64,000 bases of DNA from Eutreptiella sp. 'Long Island Sound 2002' (GCA_964036045.1 OZ038384.1:29927771-29991770); one strand, 5' to 3'; shown: positions 31,107-44,073, numbered from the stretch's first letter. Program-made: numbers and translations. The notes: generated from the sequence alone by a model not told the origin.

Positions 31107-33571
31107 GTATGTATCCGTCTTGGGGGACGAGAATACCTGGAGGTACTGGATACTGGGGCTACTATATCTATTGTGGCCAAAAAAACTGCATCTCGTGGGG
31201 ACCTAAAGAGCATCATCCCTACCGCAGCCATTCGCATGGGGGATCGTCATGTGGTGCAGAGTTGTGGGGACCGCGAGGTCGACGTTTTTATGGGATCAAG
31301 GGGCATCGCCCATCGGTTCCACGTGATGTACACCGAAGCCTTCAACTTCGTACTGGGGACGGACTTCTTCGTCGAGCACTCCCAGATTCTATCCCTCACG
31401 GTGCAAGCACCCTATGTCCTCCGAGTGGACCATGGTGACGGAGGGGAATCTGTACCACTGGAGCAGTCTGAACACACGTCAAGCTACCTGAGGGTATGCA
31501 AGAAGGACCCCTCTACCATGATGGTCACCTCCAAAACTGAGGACTATCAGCTCCTTGGAGATGTGCTAGACCAAGGTCTGAAGAAGTGGGGTGGTCCCGC
31601 GAAGACCTCAGCGTGGAGCTTTTCGGCAGCGACAAGCAACATGTCTTGCACCTCTACTGCAGCAAGGGGAAAAATTGCTGCTAGAAATTCTACTCGCCCC
31701 CTTTCGGGATGGCCAACAGCAACCCGAGGTTCAGTGAACTGGGGAAGGTCTTGACCAAGGTGGCCGTGGAACATTCACGTATGGTCCTGTGTTCCCTTGA
31801 TGGGGTGGCCCATGGGGGAAATGAGTACTGGCGTACTCTGTTGCACAAGCCGCCGCTCACCTTTGTTCAGTTGCCTGATGATGCCATCTACGTGCCTCTG
31901 GGCCGTAAGACGCCCATTGGGAAACCTGGATGGGGAAGTATGCTCAGTGTGGTGGACGGGGGTCTGACCCTTGTGCTGCGGGGACATCTGGACCTTGCTA
32001 TGGTCCAGGAAATTCAACGTGGAAGCGACAGCTACACCCTGAGTGTCCTTAAAGGCCGACTACGTCCTCAAGATGCTGTGGAGACTACTCCTGGGAGAGC
32101 AAATACGTCGTGTCTGACACCACTGCCCCCAACTCCCCCTGCCATGTACCTAATCCTGATGTAGTCTCAGAGTGCGGGCTATCCGAGCTACCCAGCTCAA
32201 TACCCTTCGATGACGAAACCGAGCATGACGCCTTCTTCTTGCAAACATGCCTGAAGGAAGTGGAGAACGCCGAGTACGCTGCCCCACAGAAACCCCTACG
32301 CTCCATGAGGGGAGAGGAGCCTTTGGACGAGGAGTTGGACCCCCGATCCAGGCTCAGAGAGTACGTGGACTCCAACAGGAGATTGGTGGCAAAAAGGCTG
32401 TGCTACGCTAGGCCTACCCGCCGCTCATGGCTGTTGAAGCAAAGGTTTATGGGAGATATCTCCCAACTGAAGGAGGACCTAGAACAAAAGATCACTACCT
32501 GGCAAAGCGAGGTGGCTCTCAAGCTCATGAAGAGCGTATGGGCTGCCCATGTGAGGACCCCTGAGGAAGATGAACTCTCAGAGGAATGCGTATGCGAACC
32601 CCCTCGAGCGTGCCTATGCTGCCACCGGCCACCTGAGATTGTGGAACTACTGAGGACGCTGCGCCGGGTGAGGATCACCTCCCTGGTTCTATACACCAAG
32701 GGGCAAGCAATCTACACACTGACGAGGACCAGGAGGACAAGATCAAGCTCTTGGACCCTAGATTTCAGAAGCTGATCACAACCTACGTGGAGGTCTTCGG
32801 AGAACTACCTCCTCCAGCTTCTTGTGACAAGCTAGTACAGATGGACCTCAAGCTGAAGCCCGAGTTCATGGGTCACAAGATACGTAGGATTCCCTACCCG
32901 GCTCCTAAAGAGTAGGCTGATGGGATTGAGCGACAGATACAAGAGCGTAGCGAAGCTGGCTCGGATCTGGAGTGCAAGGATGGGGACTACCCCCAACATT
33001 GCAGCCCTTGTATCCTGGTGGCTAAGCCTGGGTCTACAGCCAAACGGCTGGTGGTGGACTACGGAGAGCTGAACAAGAAGACGCTGAACCACTCACGGTC
33101 CATTCCGGACATGGAATCAACCCTCGAGAAGATAGCCTCCTCCCGCTACAAGACGAAGAAGGACAAGCGGAATGGATTGTAGCAAGTGGATCTGACGCCC
33201 AATGCTCAAGAGCTCCTAGCCTTCATCACTCCTCAGGGGATGGTGTTCAAGTGGAAGGTTATGCCCTTTGGTGTGGCCAACGCACCCGCTCTTTTTCAGG
33301 AGTTGATGAAAGAGATCCTGTCCATCCTACCTCGGAGACCTGTGGGGCAAGAACTCATATCCCGAGGCGCCCAGATGAAAGCACACATCGACGAGTTATG
33401 CCTGGGAACGAGTACTCAGGAGGAGGACTTCATCCTGTTGGGTGAGTTTTTTGCGGTCTGCCAGGGGAACCACACCAGACTCAAGCTGGAGAAGTGTGAA
33501 TTCATGCAGGAGACTATTCAGTACGTGGGGTTCGACATTGACTATGGGTGGTGGACCCCTGTTGTAGTTTG
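31107..33571 (+). pseudogene. pol: Pol remnant of element C (protease, Dam-like, RT)
   Basis: Diverged relative of B pol. Seen: protease VLDTGATISIV near 31150, LGTDFFVEHS, a decayed Dam-like domain (VELFGSDKQHVLHLYCS, then YWRTLL, 31610-31850), and RT from about 32760 (VDYGELNKK, QVDLTPNAQELLAFITP, VMPFGVANAPALFQ). At the RT active site the residues are HIDEL rather than an Asp pair. Stops include TAG near 32912 and TAG at 33178, the latter at the position of a Trp in B. The frame changes near 31590 and 32100. It ends where the complete B element starts (33572). RNase H and integrase are absent. Confidence 0.8.
33567..33571 (+). repeat. Target site duplication of element B (left)
   Basis: GTTTG directly before the left LTR equals GTTTG at 44771-44775 directly after the right LTR. 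A 5-bp duplication is the size made by Ty3/gypsy integrases. Confidence 0.7.
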
Positions 33572-34268
33572 AGTAAGAAAAAGTCACTGCCATGTCTTTC
33601 TTGGCGGGCTTGATCCTGGCAAAGCCCCCCTTGAAACCCTTTTCTTGATGCTAAGACAAACTTAAGTGTTTTTATCTCTCTTTTGTTGCCTAAAGTACAC
33701 TTTCTCAAAGTAACTAGGGTTGTGACCCTAGCCCCCCATGAAGTTCACCCCTACCACTCAACTGAGCGGAGGTACCTTCCTTCATGGAGGATATACCAAA
33801 ATAAAATAGGCATTTCATGCTTTAGGCCTTGGAGGTTAAGCCTAGTGGTCTCCCACCCCAAGACCCCTATACTCAATTGTTTCTACCACTTATTGTGGTC
33901 CTACTTTGAAACTGTTTCTGAATTCAGTTGCTTGGCCAAGTCATTTTCTGTGTGGTCCTGACATCTATGCCCCACATTTCTAACCAGCACCATTTCACCC
34001 AAAAGAGTGCACATGAAGTGCCTGTTGCAAGAGTCAGACCAATTTTCATATAAAATCTTTTGTATTATCCATTTGTGATTGAATCTTTGTGTACAAACCT
34101 GCTTTGTCTATCTGCAACCCTTCTGTGTTACACTGGATTCCAAAACCAATCATTGATTCGATCCACATCCTGTTCTTGCTCTACTTGCTGCTTTGGTTTG
34201 GGTTCTCAACTACAAAACCTGCAGGATTACATCAAAATATCTAGGGCATATATCAGTGACATCTTTCC
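33572..34268 (+). repeat. Left LTR of element B
   Basis: 697 bases, from AGTAAGAAAAAGTCACTG to GACATCTTTCC. It is nearly identical to 44074-44770. No coding content. The close match between LTRs suggests a fairly recent insertion, although the internal region carries frameshifts. Confidence 0.9.
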
Positions 34269-34281
34269 GGTAGCAGAGACA
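34269..34281 (+). promoter_or_regulatory. Primer-binding site of element B
   Basis: GGTAGCAGAGACA directly follows the left LTR. It resembles sites complementary to the 3' end of initiator methionine tRNA (plant elements use TGGTATCAGAGC), allowing for a few differences. Which tRNA matches exactly cannot be checked here. Confidence 0.6.
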
Positions 34282-34317
34282 GTCCCTTGTGACCTTTTGA
34301 ACCGACCCTGAGAAGAA

Positions 34318-36556
34318 GTGAGGCACACAAAGCTCAACAACAAGTTCATCATGTCCACGCCAAGCGTCAGGACCTGGCCCATCAGAACTGTCCAAGTGCA
34401 AATGGACAGCATGGCGCACCCTATGAGTGAACCACCTTACGGAGCTCCACAACATCTCAGTGGCGCATCTGGGTCCCAAGGAGATCCAGAACGCAGAAGG
34501 GCGGAAGAAGATAGAGGCCTCACCACCGAGGCCTTAGCGGCCCACGGTGGAGACAGCTTCAGTCATCTCCACAGACGTGTAGCAGCCTCAGTATCCAGAT
34601 CCAATTGTCCGGCTTCATCCTCAACAGCGATTGAAGGCCCTGAGGAGTATGAGGAACTGAGGAAGAAAATGGATGAATACATCCTCCATGAGGAGTACTA
34701 CAAATCCATTCCTGGAGAAGATGGAGAGGAACCATTGGCAGTACATGGATCCAGACCACGTACAGACCTAGGGTCCTACGCGCACTCTGGCCCGCCGTCC
34801 GACAGAGCCGAGACTGCATCCCTGCCAAGACGACCAAGACCTGAGTATCCAAGAGCATGTTGTCCAGCCCCAAGGGCTCCCGAAGTGGGCCCGGCTCGAG
34901 TTCAAGAACAACATCATCAGAGGCCAACCTACGGGGCCCTGGATCATACGGCCGAGCTGTTGGCCAAACTCCTGTCTGGATCAGAAGATCCAGATGTGAC
35001 GGCCCTATCGGAGGTTATTAAGGCTAAACTGGGTATTGCAGAACCCTTACCCAAGCCAGAGTTGCCCTCTCTCTCTCCAGGACTGAGTACCCTGGCCGAA
35101 GATCTTAAGAGATCAAGGGTCTCAAGGCTGTTGCCTAAGGTCACCTGCCCCAGCCCCTTTCACCCCCGTGCCAGGACTGTGCCCTGGCTGAACTACAGGA
35201 CGTGCCTGTCACAGAGATTGAGAAAGTAGGGGTGTCAGCCCTGGCACCTCTTGCCGGCGTGTCGCCTTCAGGCCTAACCCCGGGGGATGGGAAGATGGGC
35301 AGACCTATTGCCCAGGCGAACATCCAGCTGGAACTGCCGGAGTTCGACCCCAAAAATCTGCCCGAATGGGCAGAAGAATTTGCAGAGTTCCTTTTGCTGA
35401 CTGGCCAATCCCATGTGGATGTGGCCAGCAAATGCTCACTGCTGAAACGCTCATGCAAAAAGAAATTTTTGCAAAAACAGGTGAAACAGATTGTGAAAAC
35501 CTGTTCTACCTGGGCAGAGGTACTCCTGAGGTTGGAGAAAACATTCCCAGTCTATGAGACTGACCTCAGCGTACGCACACAGATCGAGGAGCTACCTCTG
35601 CTCCCTGAGTTTCCATCCGCTGCGCGAATTTCTGAATATGTGTGCGACTTGGAGTACTTGTTTTGGAGGATGAACGTGGGCTCCTACGGAGCCACTGACC
35701 CCCACCTGTGGCTCATGAGTAAGATCCCCCAATGTACGTGGGATGATTGCCGCTCCACCTCTGAGAGGAAGAGCATGACCCACTCGTACGATGAACTGGT
35801 GGACCTCTTGATTGAGCTAGCTCTTGAGGGAGAGAATGACTCCCACATGGAGAAGATCCTCAAGAAGCATTTGGGTCGAGGTGGTACCCCTACCCCCGAA
35901 CGTGGCGAAGGAAAAGGGCCTAAAAGTCCCACTAAAACCAACCAGGGAGGTGGTAAAGGGAGGGGTAACCTACGTGCCATGAATGAGGCTAAACCTGATG
36001 CACGTACACCCCCCCTGTTCTACTGCAAACCTGTCAATGACAAGGGGGGACCTTGTCATGCCTCTGACTGCGATCTCCGCAGTGGCTGTATGCTGCAGAT
36101 GAAACGTCAGCAGCATACCAAAGATGGGAAACCTGTGACCGATCAGGACCATTTCAGGTGCACCATCACCTGTGGTTACTGTGGCAAACATCGTCACTAC
36201 GAGGACGAATGCCACATCAAGAAACGCGAGAGTGACAAACTCAAGCGTCAGGAGGCGGAACGCCAGAAGACCCAAACGCCCGCCAGAAATCCCCCGAATG
36301 AGGATAAAGGTGGTAAAGGAGGTGGCAAGGGGGGTGGCAAAATGGACCCCCTAACCCCCAGAGGCGCTCATCAGCGCCCGTTGCCACACCCACTCCTGCT
36401 GCTACACCCGCTCCTGCCGCAGGTGACCCCAAGAAGCGCCCCCAAGGGGATAACGCTACCCCTGAGGGGAATAATTCCAAGAAGAGGCGCTTGGCCTGGA
36501 TGGCCAAGTCCCTCATTGCTGCAGGGGTGGATGTGAAGTTCCCTGATGAGGAGTAG
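34318..36556 (+). pseudogene. gag: Gag of element B, frameshifted
   Basis: The N-terminal part lies in the frame of 34318 (probable start at the ATG at 34351), with an acidic region (PEEYEELRKKMDEYILHEE) and a helical stretch to about 35150. A frameshift near 35130-35200 moves to the frame that carries the capsid-like region (ELPEFDPKNLPEWAEEF, 35320 onward), a Gly/Lys-rich linker, and a classical CCHC knuckle at about 36175 (CGYCGKHRHYEDEC, C-x2-C-x4-H-x4-C). A second frameshift near 36345 leads to the C-terminus (KKRRLAWMAKSL) and TAG at 36554. The length (about 730 residues) is moderate for the group. The protein cannot be made intact from this copy. Confidence 0.8.
36554..36556 (+). promoter_or_regulatory. 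In-frame amber between gag and pol of element B
   Basis: TAG separates gag and protease in one frame, followed by GGG GGC. Murine leukaemia virus, from memory, has UAG followed by GGA GGU at its readthrough site, which is similar. No ATG precedes the protease active site. Element C has no stop at this place but a TGA a little further on, so the amber could still be a mutation. Confidence 0.4.
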
Positions 36557-39500
36557 GGGGGCGGCTCCGAAGAGGAGAACTTGGTTTTCTGGATCCTCGT
36601 GAAAATCGGGGATCAGGTTTTTCGAGCGGTGCTTGACACCGGTGCAACACTTTCCATAGTGGCCCGGCGCCTGCTAAAGACTTTCAAGAAAACTAAGACC
36701 GTGGCCATAAGAGTAGGGGATGGGCGTACCATCCATTCCTTGGGGGGGGGTCGATGTGACTATATGTCTGGGCGACGAAACCGTGACCCAACACTGCAGA
36801 GTGCTGGACACCGACGCCTTTGACATAGTCATTGGCACCGACTTCCTACGAAGAAACCCCCAGGTAAAAATGCTGTCCCTCCAGCGCCCCTATTCTTTGC
36901 ACTGCGACTTTGGCAGTGGGCTATTGTCTGTACCTTTGGAGCTGTCAGGACAAAAAGAGTCTGGGCTGCGCTACGCATCCAAGACTAGCTATCGTACTGA
37001 AAACTACCAATTGGCCCGTCACGTTCTTGAAAATGGACTGGCGGCCCTACAGGTAAACCTGGATGAGATCCAGGTGGAATTGTTTGCGAGCCAACAACAG
37101 CACATCATGCAGTTGTACTGCTCGAAACAACTGAACAATGCTTTCCGTTTCTTCTGGAAAGCAATGGGCCTAGCGTATGCTAACCCTCCCCTCTCCCTGC
37201 TCGCGAATGTACTAACCAAAATCGCTTATGAGGGAGGAAGGGTTGTTATGTGCACCCCTGACTGGGGCTGCTCTGGTGAACATGCTTACTGGCGCCGTAT
37301 GCTAGATCGAATGACCGTGGGAAGAATGCAACTCCCCGACAGCCCAATCTACGTGCCTGAGGACTCAGACACAGCTATGCAGGCCCCTGAGCGGGCCAGT
37401 TTCCTGTCCATCGTCGATGGATCTCTCAATCCTGTACCCCTGTGTGACCTAGACCAGGTGCTACTGAAAGAGGTTATGGCCGAAAATCGTGGCCTGACCC
37501 TTTATGATCTCAAAAATCGATCTCCTGAGCATCTACCTGCCACACTTACAGGGTGTGAGTCTCCCGAGGACTATCTGGAACCTGCAGCTGTAAAAGAGGA
37601 TGCTGACGACCAACTGTCTGAGATCGCCAGCACTATTCCTTCTGTTGATCCCAGCTGTGTTGACCTAAAACATAGTGCCTTCCTAGCCCAGCTGTTGCCA
37701 GAGGAGGTGGATCTAGAGTCAACCTCTGAACCCGCTTCCCCTGTTGGGAAGCCAGTGCTACACATGCAGCCTATGCACACAGGTGAACCCGTGGCCCGGA
37801 GTGCTGATGCTCTGGCGCGGCCTGCTGCCAATAACATGCCATTGTCTGAGCATGACACTCAGGAACCCCGGCGGCTGTTGTACCTGAAGGCCGAAGGTAT
37901 TGAGCGCCAAGAGCGGCTGCAATACCTCAGACAGACCTGGAAATCCTCCATCTGGTCTGAGGAGGACGATGAGTCCTATACGCTGCCTGATCCTGAGATA
38001 CCTCTAGTGTATTCTCTGCACTATGGGCAGCAATGTCCCCCTGAGTGGGACGATGGTTCTGTGCCTGCCGAAACTGCTGATCGGCAGAAAAAGAAAGAAC
38101 ATGGGAAAAGCAACCTCCATGCTGAGGAGGATTTCCTTCAGAAACTCGAGAGTCTTAACCTTGACCCCCGCCTGAAGAAACTGCTGATAACCTATGAGGA
38201 GGTGTTCGGCGGCTTGCCGCCTCCCCTTTCTTGTAAAAAACTGGTCCAGATGGACCTGAAATTGAAACCAGAATTTGAAAAGACGCGAGTGAGGCGTCGT
38301 CCCTATCCCGCTCCACAGGAACAGGTTGAAGAAATTGAGCGCCAGATCCAGGAATGCATTGATGCTGGCCTCGTTGAAGAGTATAAGCACGGGGACTATC
38401 CCCATCATTGCAGTCCCTGTTTCCTTGTTGCCAAACCAGGGTCGACTGCCCTACGTCTGGTTGTAGACTATGGTGAGGTCAACAAGAAAGCCCAGAACCA
38501 CTCAGGGAGTATTCCTAACATGGAAAACACCCTGGAGCGTATTGCCAAATGCAGGTACAAGACCAAAATGGACAAACGCTCTGGTTTCTGGCAGGTGGAC
38601 CTAACCGCCGCAGCTCAGGAGCTGTTGGCCTTTATAACCCCTAAGGGTCGTGTCTTCAAGTGGAAGGTTATGCCTTTCGGGGTGGCTAATGCACCAGCGC
38701 TCTTCCAGGAGCTTATGAACAAAATTTTGTACATACTGAGGCGCAAGGCCTCTAGTACAAGAGTTGATTTCTCGGGGTGCAGAAATGGAGGCTCACATCG
38801 ACTACGTGAGTTTGGGTACTAATACCAAAGGGGACCATGTCCTTCTCCTCCGTGAATTTTTCATTGTCTGTCAAGAAAACCATCTCCGAATCAAACTCGA
38901 AAAATGTGAGTTTATGAAAGAGGAGATGGAGTATTTGGGTTTCGACGTGGGATATGGCTGGTGGAAACCAGCCCCGTCTAAGATGCAGCCCCTACAGGAC
39001 ATGCAGATTCGCGATGACCCTAAGAAGGGCCTACACGATGTGAGGAGTTTTGTGGGCGCCTCTAATTTCTATCGGCGTCACATCCACAATTTTACTTACT
39101 CCTCTGCACCCCTCACTGACCTAATCAAGAAAACTACTCCCTGGAGGTGGACCGCGAGAGAGGAAGAGTGTTTCCAGTAGTTGAAGAAGAAGAATGCCTC
39201 CTCCAACTGCCTGGGAGTACCCCGCCCTGAGGGCGAGATAGTCCTGATCACTGATGCCAGTGATGTAGGGGGGGGTGGTACGATCTACCAATGGCAGGAG
39301 CTTAACCCCGCTGAACTAACCCACTGCCATTATTGTACTACTGGACTGAACCGTGATGGTTCGTTGAAACATGACTATCCTACCAGTGAGTGGCGACTGG
39401 TGCCACTGGGACACTGGAATTGGAAATGGAACCAAGCGCGTTCCAATTACAGCATCTATGACCAGGAACTCCTGGCCGGTATGTTGGTGCTTTCGTCACA

Positions 39501-41361
39501 ATCCCGACTCCTGGGATCTAACCCTATTGTCTGGCTGTGTGACCAGGAGCCTGTGAAGTCTTTTCAGAAGGGCCCACCACCAGAGAAAGCAAAGCTAAAA
39601 CGGTGGTGGACTTACCTGAGCCAGTTCAGGCTGACAGTGCATCATATGCCAGGGATAAAGAATGAACTGTCTGACTATATATCGCGCAACAACTTCGATG
39701 CGCTTATTGGTGAGAGCTCTGAGGCGCTCGCCAGAGAGGCTTTCCAGCGTATGGATGTCCAGCTTGACCTGTCCATGCGCACTGCTGGAATCCTGGAGGG
39801 TTGGAGTCTAACCGACTATCAGTCAGAGTATGAAGAAATTCTCCAAACCCTCAGCACTGGTCTCGAACCCCGTGTCATTGACGGGCACCAGTGGTATAAA
39901 AACAATCAGTACCTCTTCTACGAGGACCAAATTGTGGTGCCTGAGGCACGACTGGATGGGTGCCTACAGTGGTCCCATCTCAGTTCTGGTCACACTGGCG
40001 CTAATCGCTCAGTGGACTTCTTCCGTGAGTGTTTCTACTGTGGTCTAACAATGACTGAACTGAGGTCGCGTATGCAGATCATTGTGGATGCCTGTGGCTG
40101 TCATGCCAGCAAGCAGAGCGACAGTAGGGATAGGGGCTTGATCTCCAGCTTACCCATACCCTATTGTGCTAACTCTCTTCTCTATGTGGATTTCATCCAC
40201 GGCGTACCACGCTTTGGCGGCTATGATAGTTGCCTCGCGATCACCTGTCGTCTATCTCGCTTCACCCGTGTGTTCCCTTGCAATAAGAAAATCACAGCTG
40301 AGCAGACTGTGAAAATGTTGGTCGAACAATGGTTCGAACCCTATGGAGCACCTAAGCAGGTGCACTCTGATGAGGATGTACGCATCCGCAGTGACACTGG
40401 GTGGTACAAACGAGTGCTAAATGCCCTCAACGTGGAGGTAACCACAGGTGTGCCCTATACCCGCACCTCTAACCCTCTCTCTGAGAGACAGAACCTTGTG
40501 GTGGAGCAAAACTTAAGAATCTTGATGAAACAGGAGCGCACCAAAGACTGGGTACGCCTAGTGCCCTGGGCAGTGCTGACCATGAACTCACAGCAGAGCT
40601 CTTCTACGGGTTTCACCCCCCACGAACTGTTCCATGGAGGACGACCTGCTTGGTTCTTCAAAACCCCCTTTCCTGAGGACTTCAAGAGCCCTGTGGGAGA
40701 TTGGCTGGAACACAAGCAGTCTCTGGCTAACCAGGCTGGTACTAACCTGAGACACATTCGTAACCGTGAACAGAGCCGACGGAACCGCCTACGGCGACCT
40801 GCCAGTTTCAATGTTGGTGACCTCGTTCTGGTACACCATTCACGCCTACCCTCCTGGCCACGTAACTGCCTACAGGACCCTTACTTTGGACCCTATCGTA
40901 TCATCAGGTTTGATGGTTCCAGGATCCATGTCAGGCGCAGTCCACGTCTAGGTGGTGAACTGCTGTGTGCACCTAAGCAGTTGAGGCACTATCACTCCCC
41001 TGACGACTTGTCTAGGGACGGGTGGCGCCTGAGCGACAGTGAGGTTGAGCGTATAGACCTAGAGAACGCTGCCAGTCCAGAGGAGGCAGACGAACTCGAA
41101 GAGATGACTGCCGATGAGATGGCAGTCGATGGTTACTACGTGGCTGCAGGTATTGCTCGCCACGAGTATAAACAGGGCTGGAAATTCTTAACCTTGTTGG
41201 ATGGCTGGGGGTTATCTGAGGCGACCTGGGAACCTATCTCAGCCTGCATACAACCAGATGGGAGTATCAACCCCATCTTCCGCACTTACCTCGTTGAGAA
41301 CAACGAGGGGCAGCTCCTAACCCGTGCTGAGACTATGTCCCTGCGTAAGAAGCGAAACTAA
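36557..41361 (+). pseudogene. pol: Pol of element B, frameshifted
   Basis: In order: protease (VLDTGATLSIV near 36630); a frameshift in a G run near 36745; LGTDFLRRN-like protease end; a Dam-like domain (VELFASQQQHIMQLYCS, YANPPLSLL, VVMCTPDW, 37075-37300) with the NPP motif kept; RT (VDYGEVNKK, KMDKRSGFWQVDL, VMPFGVANAPALFQ). A frameshift near 38760 precedes the active site, which reads AHIDYVSLG, with Tyr where the second catalytic Asp is expected. RNase H follows (LITDASDVGGGG, IYDQELLAG, CDQEPVKSF, ISRNNF) after a TAG at 39178. Integrase has HLSSGH with CGC, then LYVDFIHG, VHSDEDVRIRSD, NPLSERQN. A chromodomain-like end (GWGLSEATWEP) lies near 41210. It ends at TAA 41359. Confidence 0.9.
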
Positions 41362-44066
41362 TTTCCCTGTGTCAGTCTACTGACAGGTGCAGTGAGCACT
41401 CTTCTGCAGACGTGCCTGTGTATGGGTGTAAGAGCAGTTGTCACAGTTGCCCCGCATTGCATCGCAGGACAGGACCGTTAGCCCCCCGTGACAACCACTC
41501 CCTGGCTGAAGGCCATTGGTTTTTTCACAGACTACTGCTTACTGAGCACTGCACTCACCCTGTCTGTGCCCTGCAGACCCATGCCTATGGTTTCCAGCGT
41601 GAGCCAGGTGGCCGCTTATCAGGATTGCAGCCACCCAGCGAGTGTATGCCTTGTTGACCATGTGTTGCATGGGGACTGCCCTAATGTAATGACCTTGGAG
41701 AGCCACCGAAGAACGGTGGCTTACTACACCAGGGGGCAATGACAAGCAAGGTGTTATGAGGCAAGGTGTGTCTTCCCTCCTTGGGGACAAGCGAGCCCAC
41801 AGTTAGGACCCCTGACTGGTCCAGACCCATGGTGTTCTACCCTTCCTTACAGGGTTTACCATACCCCTATGTGTGCTACGTATGTCTGTGTGTGTCTCAC
41901 TTCTCTCCCCGGCGTGGCTCCCGGAGACCGGGCTTCGCTGACGTCGGACCGAAGGTCCTAATCAGGTACTATTACCACTCCTATGGCGCCCAATTTCTGT
42001 GCTGGCGCCTATCCTTGGGGGAAGACGGCAAAAGCCCTACCTACTAGAGGGGAGGGGTGGCCAAGTGTGCTAAGGGCATACAAAACGCCCATTTTTGCTA
42101 CAGGCCAAAAGCTAACGCACTCCCCTGCCCACGAGGAAAAGCACGCGGGACAGGAGACACCACTACACTACACTCACTAACGCCAGCACCGGCCTTCGAA
42201 GGCAGGGTGAGCACTCATCACTTGCACTCAACACCTGCCAGGCCTGCTGACCCTAACCCCTACACACGCTACTGGGTGCTGCTGTCGAAGATGTCTCGGG
42301 TCCTAATGACCCTCCTGTGAAGGAGACAAGAGAACACGGCGCTGCTAAGCAACTGTGGCCTAACAGGGGACGCCATAACGCGTTTCCCCTGCTAGGGCTT
42401 GGAGGGAAGGGGTGCTCTTGTTGTGTGCACAGCGCAGATGTCGATGAAGTGGAACTGCCCTGGCCACTCCTGGCTGAGGCACAGTCAATTGATTTGTGAT
42501 CAGCGCCCCTGTTTTGCTCGGGCAGAAAAATGGGATAGCCGCCGAAGGCAGCTGCTGCGTGCACCAATCACCCTGAACCTCTCCCACCTGTACAACAGAG
42601 GCAAATGAAGGGGTGTTTGCGGCGGAGGAACCAAGCCACACTCCACGTATTATACGCTTCTCAGTGTGAGCTATAATACACTGTCCACAAACACGCTGAT
42701 TTGTGATCAGCTCCCCTGTCAAGCAAGCAAGCGTTAAGAGACCCCTCAGGTTCTCTTAAAGAACGTACAGAGGAGCCCCTGGGTAACCTAAACAAGGTTT
42801 ACCGTGCGCAATTCGCGTGGCCTACCCTTTAATGCATCATGTGCAAGCAAGGAAGGGAGGCAGACCAATTCCACACTGACTCAACCAGGAGCTGAGCTCC
42901 TCCTGGGCTAACCTACCTCACTCACCATGCATCGTGTGAATGCCGAATAAAGCGAACACAAAACAAGCCTAAGCGTTTTAAGCAACCCTACTTTAACGCC
43001 ACGGCCACACACGAACAAACACTTTCTTTACTTACCTATGAAGAGAAAGCAAGGGTGAATTGGGGTACAGGGAAAGCGTCACAGCGTGTGAATGCCTCAA
43101 TTAGGCACATGCATCGCGAGCACAGCGCATATTCTAACCCCACGTGCGCGCTGCGCGCTCCATTCGCATCGCATACCTTTCATTCCTGTTTTGACCTGTG
43201 CAGAGCACGAGAGAGGAATACCCGACCCCCCAAACGAGCACAGCGTTGACAACCCTAACATTTTGACGAAACAACCAACACGAACGCAATGCGTGCGTGT
43301 GAGATGACACTGACATACCTGAGAGATGGGTTGTTGACGTGCTCTGTGGTGTGGGTTGAATTTGAATACGTTTCTCTGAAGTTTATAAAAAATTTGATGC
43401 AACTGTGCAAAAAATTCCTTTAGAACTCTAAAAACTACGGCTCATACCTTCTTTTTCAAAAGCCGTTTACGCTTGCGCAACCCTTTTCTTGGAGTCCGCT
43501 TCCTTTGCGCTTGTCTGCGACTTTGAGTTATGTGTAAAAATGACGATTTCCCGCGTGGTTTCGTCGATTTTTAACAATTTCACTTGCTAAATCGCAACCC
43601 CTTCCGCTAAACCGCAGGAATCACACCCTGTTGGTTACATTCTCTATCTTTTCACAGCTCCTGGAGATTTGTGTCCTCCATTGGGAGTATTGCTCCGCCC
43701 TGGCCCTTCGTCAGGACGTTCACTAAATCGCTGTTTATACAGCGATAGCCGTCCGCATTAGAGCGTTCGACTATACCCTAGTGGGCAAGCATGTGTGCTC
43801 TAGGGAGGGAGTCCTGGGTTCAAACCCCACTACCCCCAAACTTTTTCCAAAAGTTTTCGTCGCACGCCGGCCACTTTTGAGGAATGCCCCATCGAAGGGA
43901 CATCATTCACGGTACATTGCACTGTTTTTCAAGGGTACCTACAGTGTGATAGGCTTCTATGAACTGATGAGAATGTTTTTGGTAAGTTTAATGCATTTTC
44001 TGAGGTAATTTTGGGAATATTTGAGCCTTTTTCCTTGGTCCTACTAGCTTAGCTAACTAGTACTCC
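41362..44066 (+). other. 3' UTR of element B
   Basis: About 2.7 kb, unusually long. It closely matches 17816-20519 of the truncated copy. Shared short frames (for example 41766-42047, same as 18221-18502) show no known domain, and conservation seems to be at the DNA level because both copies are recent. It contains the tRNA-like segment at 43744-43837. Confidence 0.75.
43744..43837 (+). other. tRNA-like segment in element B 3' UTR
   Basis: Second copy of the 20197-20290 segment, with the same D-arm-like start and B-box GGGTTCAAACCCC. It lies about 230 bases before the polypurine tract. The acceptor stem is not complementary, so a mature tRNA is unlikely. It may be a captured SINE head or a pol III promoter relic. 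Confidence 0.4.
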
Positions 44067-44073
44067 AGGGGGG
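44067..44073 (+). promoter_or_regulatory. Polypurine tract of element B
   Basis: AGGGGGG directly precedes the right LTR start AGTAAG, as expected for the plus-strand primer. The same tract is at 20520-20526. Confidence 0.75.
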
